Shown: piece after piece, positions 1 through 8,900 of the stretch
Numbering within the stretch: position 1 is the first letter of the stretch
Layout of the letters: each line of letters starts with the position of its first letter
From: Candidatus Heimdallarchaeota archaeon LC_2
GTDB lineage: Archaea > Asgardarchaeota > Heimdallarchaeia > Heimdallarchaeales > Kariarchaeaceae
Direction: 5' to 3'
Assembly (NCBI GenBank): GCA_001940725.1
Contig: MDVR01000175.1
Span: forward strand, 1-35,938
Length of the DNA: 35,938 bases
Program-made: the position numbers and the translations under genes
Notes under the pieces: model-generated
The model's database searches: none
What the model saw: the letters and a program-made list of their open reading frames with translations, nothing else
What the model was told of the DNA's origin: nothing

Positions 1-71
1 TGAAATTATGTCAAGAAATTGAAAATTTAATTGATGCGTTTATTGCATACCTAAATTATGTAATAATTTAA
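1..71 (+). pseudogene. 3' tail of the truncated TPP-enzyme copy (partial at left edge)
   Basis: These bases are identical to 525-595, the end of the truncated copy described next. In the enzyme frame they read MKLCQEIENLID and then a foreign tail (AFIAYLNYVII) ending in TAA at 69-71. It is the remnant of another repeat unit lying left of the window and is not expected to be functional. Confidence 0.7.
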
Positions 72-139
72 TTCTCGGAAGGGTGTTTCGTGCCTCCTCT
101 TTACTCATTACTCTCATTTTTTGATCAATCTCTTGCATA

Positions 140-595
140 TTGTATATCAGAATGGCTAGAGGTTTACTGGGTAAAGACCACCCTCTTCAGTTACGTCATA
201 AAAGAAGAATGGCTCTTAAAAAAGCAGATTTGATAATCCTAGCAGGTGCACCTATGGATTTCAGATTAGATTATGGAAGACATTTTAATGGGTATTCAAA
301 ATTAATATTTGTCAATTTAGATAAAAAAACCTTAAATCAAAATAAATGGATTAAACGGCCTACAAAAAAAATTCGAAATAAACCTGCTGAATTCATTATT
401 TCTCTTAGTAAGATAACTACCTTTGAAAATAAAAAATGGTTAAAAGAACTCCGAACAAGGGATATAAAGCGGAATAAGGAAATAGCTAGCTATTCAGAGC
501 AGGAAACTGACTACGTGAATCCAATGAAATTATGTCAAGAAATTGAAAATTTAATTGATGCGTTTATTGCATACCTAAATTATGTAATAATTTAA
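140..595 (+). pseudogene. Truncated duplicate of the TPP-enzyme middle region
   Basis: This 151-codon open frame (TTG at 140; enzyme homology begins around the ATG at 152) is identical to the first 140 codons of the 664-1599 reading frame and then runs into unrelated sequence and stops. It covers only the central domain (MARGLLGKDHPLQ to ENLID) and lacks both TPP-binding regions. An in-frame TGA at 122 closes the frame upstream. It exists only because of the 524-bp tandem repeat, so it is either a decaying duplicate or an assembly artefact. Confidence 0.75.
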
Positions 596-663
596 TTCTC
601 GGAAGGGTGTTTCGTGCCTCCTCTTTACTCATTACTCTCATTTTTTGATCAATCTCTTGCATA

Positions 664-1599
664 TTGTATATCAGAATGGCTAGAGGTTTACTGGGTAAAG
701 ACCACCCTCTTCAGTTACGTCATAAAAGAAGAATGGCTCTTAAAAAAGCAGATTTGATAATCCTAGCAGGTGCACCTATGGATTTCAGATTAGATTATGG
801 AAGACATTTTAATGGGTATTCAAAATTAATATTTGTCAATTTAGATAAAAAAACCTTAAATCAAAATAAATGGATTAAACGGCCTACAAAAAAAATTCGA
901 AATAAACCTGCTGAATTCATTATTTCTCTTAGTAAGATAACTACCTTTGAAAATAAAAAATGGTTAAAAGAACTCCGAACAAGGGATATAAAGCGGAATA
1001 AGGAAATAGCTAGCTATTCAGAGCAGGAAACTGACTACGTGAATCCAATGAAATTATGTCAAGAAATTGAAAATTTAATTGATGATGATAGTGTACTCAT
1101 CGGAGATGGTGGAGATTTCATTTCTACAATTAGTTACATTGTACAACCGCGTCAGGCACTTAAATGGCTAGATCCGGGTGTTTTTGGCACCCTTGGTCCA
1201 GGTGCGGGATTTGCATTAGCAGCAAAACTAGTAAATCCAGACTCAGAAGTATGGTTATTTTATGGCGATGGATCTGCGGGTTATAGTTTAAGTGAATTTG
1301 ATACATTCGTAAGGCATGAACTCCCGATAATTGCACTACTTGGTAATGATGCTTCATGGCAACAAATTGCTAGAGAACAAGTGGAATTGTTTGAAGATCC
1401 AATTGGGACTAAATTAAGATATACAGAGTATCATAAAGTAGTAATTGGGTTTGGAGGTAAAGGATTTTTACTTGATAATGAAGAGAATATTGTGGATGTT
1501 CTTAAAAAGGCTAAAAGATCCTCTTCAAAAGGAAATCCAGTTCTAATTAATGCATTAATCGGTAAAACTGATTTTAGAAAAGGATCTATATCCATGTAA
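664..1599 (+). CDS. TPP-dependent 2-hydroxyacyl-CoA lyase / acetolactate synthase-like enzyme, 5'-truncated
   Basis: This is the C-terminal half of a thiamine-diphosphate enzyme. Residues 5-15 (MARGLLGKDHP) and 30-47 match the central domain of the ILVBL/HACL2 group. Residues 201-229 carry the TPP/Mg motif, GDGSAGYSLSEFDTF ending in GND (Asp202, Asn228). Family members are about 550-600 residues, so some 250 N-terminal residues, including the domain with the catalytic Glu, are absent. The 113 bases before the homology do not encode them in any frame, and the junction lies inside the tandem repeat. The TTG at 664 is only the first codon of the open frame, not a credible start. HACL-type enzymes split 2-hydroxyacyl-CoA into formyl-CoA and an aldehyde; acetolactate-synthase-like carboligation is the alternative. 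The C-terminus looks intact. Confidence 0.75.
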   Translation: MYIRMARGLLGKDHPLQLRHKRRMALKKADLIILAGAPMDFRLDYGRHFNGYSKLIFVNLDKKTLNQNKWIKRPTKKIRNKPAEFIISLSKITTFENKKWLKELRTRDIKRNKEIASYSEQETDYVNPMKLCQEIENLIDDDSVLIGDGGDFISTISYIVQPRQALKWLDPGVFGTLGPGAGFALAAKLVNPDSEVWLFYGDGSAGYSLSEFDTFVRHELPIIALLGNDASWQQIAREQVELFEDPIGTKLRYTEYHKVVIGFGGKGFLLDNEENIVDVLKKAKRSSSKGNPVLINALIGKTDFRKGSISM

Positions 1600-1702
1600 A
1601 ACTATTTTGGATTTAATTGAGAAGAAATAATTAGTTAAATAAAATTATGGGAAACCGAAAATCAATAATAAAGTATTAGGATTGAAAGATTTCATTTAAT
1701 TT

Positions 1703-3010
1703 GTGTTTAGAAAATATCTTGAAGAGATGAGAGTTAAAGGGAAAGTAGTAACAATCACGGATAATATAAATCCTAAATATGAGTTGGGAAGAATCCTAGA
1801 AAAATTTGATAATGATAAAATTGTTGAACTAACTAGTGTTACTGATTCAGATTACCCTATATTAGGAAACGTTGTGTCATCAAGAGAGGCCTTAGCAATA
1901 TCTTTAGGGATTAAAAAAGATAAATTACATCAATTTCTTTTAGATGCATTGCAATCACCTTCTGAACCCAAAATTATTGACAATGCACCTTTCTTAAAAA
2001 ATGTTGATGAAAATCCAGATTTAAATAAACACGGAATTCCTAAATTCTTTAAAGAAGACGCAGGAAATTATTACACTTCCGGATTGGTTATTACAAAGGG
2101 ATTAGATTCAAAGATTCATAATAGTAGTATTCATCGTCAATTATTACTTTCCAATAACACAACAACAGCCAGAATTGTCCCTAGACACTTATTTCATAAC
2201 ATTAAAGTTGCGGAATCAATGGATCAAGATTTACCAATAGCAGTAGCATTTGGGATGCATCCTGCGGTTATTCTGGCCGCTTCAACACCAACTGCAATAT
2301 CCTTGGACGAAATGCACGTAGCAAATAGTATGCTATCTGGAAAACTTGAAAGAGTTAAGTTACCAAACAGTGGAATACTAGTCCCTACTCATGCAGAAGT
2401 AGTTTATGAAGGAGTAGTTCTCAAAAATCAGAAAGTAAAAGAGGGTCCATTTGTTGATGTTACTGGGACATTGGACAAAATCAGAGATGAACCTGTTTTC
2501 CGAATAGATAGAGTATATTATCGAGATAATGCATACATGACTACAATCTTACCTTCTAAGACTGAACATTACATTTTAATGGGATTGGGGCGAGAAGCAA
2601 AAATCAAAGAATCTGTTCGAAATATTGTACCAGAGGTTGGTGAAGTATACCTCTCTACAGGGGGGGGTGGCTGGTTACATGCAATTGTTGCAATTGAAAA
2701 ACAATCTGAAGGTGATGCAAAAAATGCGATTTTTGCCGCATTTGCAGCCCATGGCTCTTTGAAATGGGTAACGGTGGTGAATACAGATATTGATGTCTAT
2801 GATCCAGAAAATGTAGAATGGGCAGTGATAACTAGAACCGGCGAGGATGATATCATAGTGATTGACAAAGCGAGAGGGTCAAGCTTGGATCCCGCAATGG
2901 ATGAAAAAAGCAAAACCTCGATCAAAGTAGGAATTGATGCAACTATGAGCTTGTACAAAAGTATTGATAGTTACAGGAAAATAAAAATTCCGAAAGAAGA
3001 CGAAGTGTAA
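1703..3010 (+). CDS. UbiD-family prenylated-FMN decarboxylase
   Basis: A 435-residue protein of the UbiD family: an N-terminal MFRKYLEEMRVKGKVVTI opening, a central SSIHRQLLL to ARIVPRHLF region, the HAEVVYEG motif typical of these enzymes near residue 233, and a C-terminal NTDIDVYDPENVEWAVITR block. The family uses prenylated FMN to (de)carboxylate unsaturated acids. In archaea this family includes anhydromevalonate-phosphate decarboxylase of the archaeal mevalonate pathway and possible menaquinone-related enzymes; context does not decide between them. The start is GTG at 1703. A run of eight G at 2660-2667 encodes Gly residues of a TGGGGW stretch. It is convergent with the SWIM gene, only 11 bp away. 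Confidence 0.85.
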   Translation: MFRKYLEEMRVKGKVVTITDNINPKYELGRILEKFDNDKIVELTSVTDSDYPILGNVVSSREALAISLGIKKDKLHQFLLDALQSPSEPKIIDNAPFLKNVDENPDLNKHGIPKFFKEDAGNYYTSGLVITKGLDSKIHNSSIHRQLLLSNNTTTARIVPRHLFHNIKVAESMDQDLPIAVAFGMHPAVILAASTPTAISLDEMHVANSMLSGKLERVKLPNSGILVPTHAEVVYEGVVLKNQKVKEGPFVDVTGTLDKIRDEPVFRIDRVYYRDNAYMTTILPSKTEHYILMGLGREAKIKESVRNIVPEVGEVYLSTGGGGWLHAIVAIEKQSEGDAKNAIFAAFAAHGSLKWVTVVNTDIDVYDPENVEWAVITRTGEDDIIVIDKARGSSLDPAMDEKSKTSIKVGIDATMSLYKSIDSYRKIKIPKEDEV

Positions 3011-3021
3011 TTTAATTATAA

Positions 3022-3309
3022 TCAATGTTCCTTCAATAAGAGCTTTATCCAATTTTCATCAGAAACTTGTTTTATCTCGCCAGCCATTTGGACCCCTAAT
3101 ATATGATAGCAAATTTCATCTTGCGTATTTAGCAATCTGAGAATGAAATGCTCACAAGTACAAAATGCAGGTAATATTACTAAATACTCGTCGTGATTTC
3201 CTATAACATGATAGAATTCATCTTTTTCTTTATCCTTGATTTTTGAGATCTTACCTGCAGAAATAAGTCCTATAGCTTTTTCAGTTTTGTTTAATTCTAA
3301 TTTAGTCAA
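3022..3309 (-). CDS. SWIM zinc-finger protein
   Basis: A 95-residue protein with a SWIM zinc-finger pattern, CxC-x14-CxH, formed by Cys50, Cys52, Cys67 and His69 within FCTCEHFILRLL...CYHIL. SWIM domains bind zinc and mediate DNA or protein contacts. Small stand-alone archaeal SWIM proteins have been compared with eukaryotic Sws1, a partner of Rad51 paralogues, but no RadA-like gene is nearby here. The start is TTG at 3309, the only start in this frame after an upstream in-frame TGA, with a GTGAT element 4-5 bases before it that fits the archaeal anti-SD. It follows the HAD gene by 14 bp on the same strand, so the two probably form one operon. Confidence 0.75.
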   Translation of the reverse strand: MTKLELNKTEKAIGLISAGKISKIKDKEKDEFYHVIGNHDEYLVILPAFCTCEHFILRLLNTQDEICYHILGVQMAGEIKQVSDENWIKLLLKEH

Positions 3310-3323
3310 TTCATCACATCAAA

Positions 3324-4067
3324 TTAAAGAATATCAAGATGTTCAGGTAATGAACTCAAGTTTTCTAATGACAAATTTGCTAATTTTCTTACATCGGTTG
3401 GAACTTTTCTTTCTCGATTGATATGAATTGTCATCATTCTAATTTTTCTGGGTTTTAGAATTTCATGCATTGAATTGCCAATCATAACACAATCTTTTGG
3501 AGTCGAATTAATTTGATCCACCATGGCTTTATAGTATTTTAATGTGTGTTTGGTGGCAGCAAGAGTGTCAAATCCAAAGAAACCTTCTATATATTTGTCT
3601 AAATCATTTGCCTCTATTATGCCCCTGATATGAGATGAATGTGATGAACTAGCAATATACATTTTATATCCATGACTTTTTAATATTTTCAAAGTTCTAT
3701 CTACTTCGGGATATAGTGCTTGAACTTGTACTGCTACTGAATACTCAAAGGGCCTGGTTCGCAGATCTTTAGAAGCTGAAGATATGTCAAGATCCTCATA
3801 AAGAAATTTCGGAAATAATTTATCACAATTTTCGAGGAAATCTAAAAATTCTTTCCCAATTTTGTTAGTCATTGGATTTCTTAAATATTCAAATGCAGTT
3901 TTCTCCCATGATTTCAAAGCGTGGTCATATCTTTCCTCAGCTGTTTCTTGTTTTAATGAAAAGTGATTTACTAGATGTTCAACCGTGATCCGTCTATATT
4001 CATCAAAAATTAATGGAGTACGAACTAATACTCCATGTAAATCGATGAATAAATTGCGTTGTGACAC
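3324..4067 (-). CDS. HAD-superfamily protein with altered catalytic motifs
   Basis: A 247-residue protein with a HAD fold layout: motif I FIDLHGVL (Asp9, His11), motif II YIASSS near 138-142, candidate motif III lysines at 173-180, and motif IV VMIGNSMHEI at 194-203. Standard HAD phosphatases have DxD in motif I and GDSxxD in motif IV. Here the second motif I Asp is His11 and motif IV has Asn198 and Glu202. The nucleophile Asp9 remains. That makes ordinary phosphatase chemistry doubtful; a different transfer reaction, altered metal use or a binding role is possible. The start is GTG at 4067 with a strong SD (GGAGG, six bases upstream). It is co-directional with the SWIM gene 14 bp downstream. 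Confidence 0.75.
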   Translation of the reverse strand: MSQRNLFIDLHGVLVRTPLIFDEYRRITVEHLVNHFSLKQETAEERYDHALKSWEKTAFEYLRNPMTNKIGKEFLDFLENCDKLFPKFLYEDLDISSASKDLRTRPFEYSVAVQVQALYPEVDRTLKILKSHGYKMYIASSSHSSHIRGIIEANDLDKYIEGFFGFDTLAATKHTLKYYKAMVDQINSTPKDCVMIGNSMHEILKPRKIRMMTIHINRERKVPTDVRKLANLSLENLSSLPEHLDIL

Positions 4068-4217
4068 GATGATCCTCCAATACTACAAAATGTAAATTTA
4101 ACTCTCCTCTAATAATAATTGCCATATTAGAGTTATGAAATTGCACTTCATACGAATTTCTTGTGTATTTAACCTACAAAATAATTTTCTTTTTTATTAC
4201 ACCAATTCTTTATAATT

Positions 4218-4886
4218 TTAATAACTTCGAGATCCAAATATCATTGTTCCTATCCTTATCATCGTGGATCCAGACAATATTGAGATTTTATAATCATTGG
4301 ACATTCCCAAAGATAGCTCTCGTAGCCCTAATTCTTCTTTAAGATCAAATAGTTTTTTATACTCAGTTAAAGTATGATCTTTCGTCCAATTCAATCCACC
4401 AACCCCCATGAGACCCTTTACTTTTAATCCTAATTTTTTGGATTCCTCTACTAATTCTTGAATTAATTTGAATTCTCCAAATATACCAGATTTTGAAATT
4501 TCGGACGCTAATTTAATTTGAATCAGTAACTCTCCTTGATATGAGAGATTGGATAACCGATGAGCTAGTTTTATTGAATCAAGTGTGTGTAATAAATTAC
4601 AGTATGGTGTTATTTTCTTTGCATTACCACGTTGCAGGTGACCTATGAAATGCCAATTAACATTAGGAATGGCTTTAGCTTTAGTTTCAAATTCTTTGGC
4701 ATAATTTTCTCCAAAATCCCTAATACCAATGTCATAAGCTGTTTGAATTTCCTCAATCGAACGAGTTTTTGATACTGCGATAATTTTCGGGGTTTTCCTT
4801 CCACTCTCATTTGCAATTTTGGTAACTTCTTCGTTTAGTGCAATCCAATTTGATTCCATTTTTTCTTTTGTTATTTCATCCTTCAA
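4218..4886 (-). CDS. PLP homeostasis protein (YggS/PROSC family)
   Basis: A 222-residue alanine-racemase-fold protein that binds pyridoxal 5'-phosphate without a known catalytic reaction and buffers the cofactor. Signatures: IIAVSKTRSIEEI with PLP lysine Lys40, DFGENYAKE (58-65), NWHFIGHLQRGNAKKI (77-92) and a C-terminal SLGMSNDYKISI ... RIGTMIFGSR. The start is TTG at 4886, preceded by GAGGTG that overlaps the TGA stop of the upstream meaB gene, so translation is probably coupled. An internal ATG at residue 10 is a weaker alternative. The third place after icmF and meaB suggests co-transcription with acyl-CoA mutase functions, although a direct biochemical link is not evident. Confidence 0.9.
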   Translation of the reverse strand: MKDEITKEKMESNWIALNEEVTKIANESGRKTPKIIAVSKTRSIEEIQTAYDIGIRDFGENYAKEFETKAKAIPNVNWHFIGHLQRGNAKKITPYCNLLHTLDSIKLAHRLSNLSYQGELLIQIKLASEISKSGIFGEFKLIQELVEESKKLGLKVKGLMGVGGLNWTKDHTLTEYKKLFDLKEELGLRELSLGMSNDYKISILSGSTMIRIGTMIFGSRSY

Positions 4887-4895
4887 AATAACACC

Positions 4896-5843
4896 TCATT
4901 TATTATTCAAGCTTGTTATTATTTTTTTTGCAATAACAGAGGGAGATAAATTCTTTTTAATGTATTCCTCAATTTCATTATCAATTGGCCTTTGGTTTTC
5001 TTCAAAATTTGCAAGAATAAGATTATGAAGTTTGTACATAACTTCTGTTTTGACTCTACTTGATCTTCGATTATTCAAATGTTTAGAGGTCTGCATGTAT
5101 GTAAAATGGTTATTAATTTTTTTTATCAAACGATCTATTCCTGACTCAATATAGGAAGAAGTCTTTAGAACTGGGATTTCCCATTCATCATTTGAAGAAT
5201 GCATTTCTAACATTATTTTCAGTTGTCTTTGTAATTCATCTGATCCCTCCAAATCCGCTTTGTTAACAACAAATATATCCGGAATCTCATACATACCCGC
5301 TTTTATTGATTGGATATCATCCCCTAGCCCCGGAACAGTAACCACAATGGTTGTATCGCAATGACGGTAAATATCTACTTCATTTTGACCAGCACCTACT
5401 GTCTCAATAAGTATAACATCAAATCCAAATGCGTCAAGTAAACAAAGAGAATCAAAAGTTGCAGTGGATAATCCACCTATTCTTCCCCTTGATGCCATTG
5501 AACGAATGAATACTTTTGAATCTGCAGAAAATTCTAACATTCTTATTCGATCACCTAATATTGCACCTCCAGTGAAGGGACTAGTTGGATCAATTGCCAA
5601 AACTGCTATGCTTAGATCTTCTTTTCTGTAATATTGAATTAGCTTATTTATTAATGTACTTTTTCCTGAACCCGGTGGTCCTGTAATCCCAATAATATGT
5701 GATTTCCCTATATGAGGAAAAACTTCACTGATAATTTTATCACTTTTTGGAGATTGATTCTCAACTAAACTAATAGATCTTGATAATGCACGTTTATCCT
5801 GTTTTAACAACCGTCTAGCTAGGTGATCTTGATCCATTATCAT
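4896..5843 (-). CDS. meaB: MeaB/ArgK-type G3E GTPase, B12 mutase chaperone
   Basis: A 315-residue GTPase of the MeaB (MMAA/ArgK) family, which loads and protects adenosylcobalamin in acyl-CoA mutases. Visible motifs: Walker A GPPGSGKS (55-62), AIDPTSPFTGGAILGDRIRM (83-102), ETVGAGQNE (147-155) and NKAD (194-197). Length is normal. It lies 76 bp downstream of icmF and its stop overlaps the SD of the PLP-homeostasis gene. The adjacent IcmF already contains its own built-in G domain, so a separate MeaB is unexpected. It may serve a canonical methylmalonyl-CoA mutase encoded elsewhere, or both proteins may act on IcmF. The first ATG is at 5843; a second ATG lies two codons later. Confidence 0.9.
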   Translation of the reverse strand: MIMDQDHLARRLLKQDKRALSRSISLVENQSPKSDKIISEVFPHIGKSHIIGITGPPGSGKSTLINKLIQYYRKEDLSIAVLAIDPTSPFTGGAILGDRIRMLEFSADSKVFIRSMASRGRIGGLSTATFDSLCLLDAFGFDVILIETVGAGQNEVDIYRHCDTTIVVTVPGLGDDIQSIKAGMYEIPDIFVVNKADLEGSDELQRQLKIMLEMHSSNDEWEIPVLKTSSYIESGIDRLIKKINNHFTYMQTSKHLNNRRSSRVKTEVMYKLHNLILANFEENQRPIDNEIEEYIKKNLSPSVIAKKIITSLNNK

Positions 5844-5919
5844 AGTTTTTTTCGATTATTAGTTTAAACGTGATTTGATTAACTCAAATTTGGATGTATG
5901 ATATAATTCAGGAATGTAA

Positions 5920-8900
5920 TCAAATATTTCTCCGATATTCTCCCCCAATTTTGTATAGAGTTGAACTAATTTGACCTAATGAAGCATAGTTTACAGTATT
6001 TAGCAATTCATCGAAAACATTACCATAAGATATCGCAACCTGTTTAAGTTTCTCTAAAGAAACTTTACATTCCTTTGTATTTTTTGATTGAAATTCTTTT
6101 AATCTTCTGATTTGCATATTTTTATCTTCATCACTTGATCTTATCAATTCTTTGACTTCCAAACTGTTCCCTTCTCTCTTTGGATTCAAGAAGGTGTTGA
6201 CTCCAATAATCGGTAGTTCGCCAGTAAACTTTTGAATTTCGTAATCAAGAGATTCTTCTTGAATTTTTGCTCTTTGATATTGAGTTTCCATGGCACCTAA
6301 AACCCCACCTCGCTCTGAAATTCGTTTAAATTCCTTCAATACTGCTTCTTCAACTAATTCAGTTAATTCTTCAATAATAAACGCTCCTTGGTTAGGGTTT
6401 TCATTTTTGGTGATGCCAAATTCCCTATTTATTATTAATTGAATTGCCATTGCCCTTCTAACCGATTCCTCAGTAGGAGTAGTGATTGCCTCATCATAAG
6501 CATTCGTATGTAAAGAATTGGTATTATCGTATATTGCCAATAATGCTTGAAGCGTTGTTCGAATATCATTGAAATCAATTTCTTGAGAATGCAATGATCT
6601 TCCTGAAGTTTGAATATGATATTTCAGCATCTGGCTTCTAGGATTTCCCTCGTATATATTTTTTAGTGCGATTGCCCAAATGCGCCGAGCAACACGACCA
6701 ATTACGCCGTATTCGGGGTCTAAACCATTGGAAAAGAAGAATGAAAAGTTAGGTGCAAAATCATCAATATCCATCCCCCGAGAGAGATAATATTCAAGAT
6801 ATGTAAAACCATTTGCTAACGTGAAGGCAGTTTGTGAGATCGGATTAGCTCCTGCTTCTGCTATATGATAACCAGAAATTGATACTGAATAATAATTCCT
6901 AATTTTATGATTTATGAAAGATTGCTGAACATCGCCCATTAGCTTTAAAGCAAAATCAGTGGAAAAAATACAAGTGTTCTGTGCTTGATCTTCTTTTAAA
7001 ATATCGGCTTGTACAGTTCCTCGCACCGTTTGGAGTGTTCTTGAGCGTATTTTACTATATGTTTCATCGGGAATTAATGATCGAATTTCATTCCAATCTT
7101 TCAATTCAGGGGTATTATTATCCTCAATCCAATGTTCTCCTGATTGGACATTAAATCCATACCTACCATCACCGGTCCTAACATATGCTTCAGCTGGAGA
7201 TAGCTTATTATTCGTCACGACCCACTTTCTTGATTGTTGTCTGATTGCTGCGTTCATAAAAAATGCTAAGATAATAGGAGCTGGGCCATTAATTGTCATA
7301 CTTACAGAAGTTGACTTAGCACAAAGGTCAAATCCAGCATATAATCTTTCTATATCCTCAACTGTGCATATTGAAACCCCACTATTGCCAATTTTTCCAT
7401 AAATATCAGGTCGTTCATGAGGGTCCTCGCCATAGAGTGTCACTGAATCAAATGCAGTAGATAATCTAGCTGATAGCTGATCCTTGGCCAAGTAATGAAA
7501 TCGTTTATTAGTTTGTTCTGGTGGACCTTCACCGGCAAACATTCTTGTGGGATCCTCAAATGTACGTTTAAATGGATAAACTCCAGCTGTATAAGGGAAT
7601 TTTCCGGGTACATTTTCCAATAATTGCCATTCTAATATATCACCCCAATCTTCAAATTTTGGTAAGGCGATCTTTGGAATCTTGATATGAGAAAGGGATT
7701 CACTAGAAGTTTTTACTTTAACTTCTTTGCCGCGTACGATGTAAATAAATTGATCACTTTGATAATTTAATTTCAACTTTTCCCAATTCCCAATTAACTC
7801 TAGGTTTCCTGGTAGAAGTTGATTTTGATACCATTCTATTTGTGCATCTAGAATGCTCAATAAATCTTTGGGTAAATCTTCTATTATTGGAGGTTGATCG
7901 TTATTTTTTGACGGTTGCTGTGAATTTGCTTCTACTAGCAACTTTCTACTTGTTTTTAATTGCCAAAGCTTACGAGCGAACTGCGATTGAGAATACGATT
8001 TTGATTTGTACTCAAATACCGAATCTGCAATTTCAGCTAGGTACCGAACTCTATCTGTAGGGATTATATATATTCGATTAGATAATCCAACTGGTAGATT
8101 CCCTATTTTAGCAAGTTGGGAGTCAAAATTATTAAAATCTTTATGTAATTTTTTAATAATATCAATATACAGTTTGTTTACTCCCGCATCATTAAATTGA
8201 CTAGCCATGGTCCCGTATATTGGTAAATCATCATCAACTACTTCATTTGGATCAAATAGTTTTCGTGATCTACGATACTGCTTTCTAACATCTCTTAATG
8301 CATCAAGCGAAGCTTTCCTTTCAAATTTATTAATCACTATAAAATCTGCATAGTCAATCATGTCAATCTTTTCAAGTTGTGTAGCGGCACCATATTCTGA
8401 GGTCATTACATACACAGAATAATCAGTGATATCAATAACCTCAGTACCTGATTGGCCAATACCGCTTGTTTCCACAATAATTAAATCATACCCTGAATCT
8501 TTACAAATCGAGATTGTAGCCCCTACTGCTTCACTTGTTGCCAGATTAGCTCTTCGAGTAGCAAGCGATCTCATAAACACTTTATCTGAATGGCTTAGGG
8601 AATTCATTCGTATCCTATCAGCTAGTAAAGCTCCACCACTTTTTCGCTTGGATGGGTCGATTGATACAATAGCTATTGTCTTTTCCGGAAAATCAAGAAG
8701 GAATCTACTAATCAGCTCATCGGTTAGGGATGATTTACCCGAGCCACCTGTACCAGTAATTCCAATTACAGGTACTTTATCTTTATTCATTTTAAAATTA
8801 TCAAGAGTTTTTCCTTCTAATATTGTATTTTCAATTTCACTAATAGACCCAGCTGTAGATTTCCAATCTTTTTCGGGTCCATCAGATTGTTGATGAAATT

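Larger units (their letters stand above)
1..1084. repeat. 524-bp tandem direct repeat (two full units plus 36 bp)
   Basis: Positions 1-524 are repeated at 525-1048 with no difference that I could see, and the first 36 bases recur once more at 1049-1084 before the sequence diverges into the rest of the TPP-enzyme gene. Each unit holds about 113 bp unrelated to the enzyme (37-149, 561-673) followed by about 375 bp of the enzyme gene and the 36-bp shared piece. The repeat begins in phase with the left edge. An identical tandem repeat at a sequence end is typical of an assembly loop or chimeric read, although a recent real tandem duplication cannot be excluded. Confidence 0.9.

Noticed and set aside
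1160..1357. 65-codon minus-strand open frame
   Set aside because: It is antisense to the TPP-binding motif of the truncated TPP enzyme.
8426..8893. 155-codon open frame on the plus strand
   Set aside because: It lies wholly antisense to the G domain of icmF, whose motifs are intact, and the peptide has no recognisable features.
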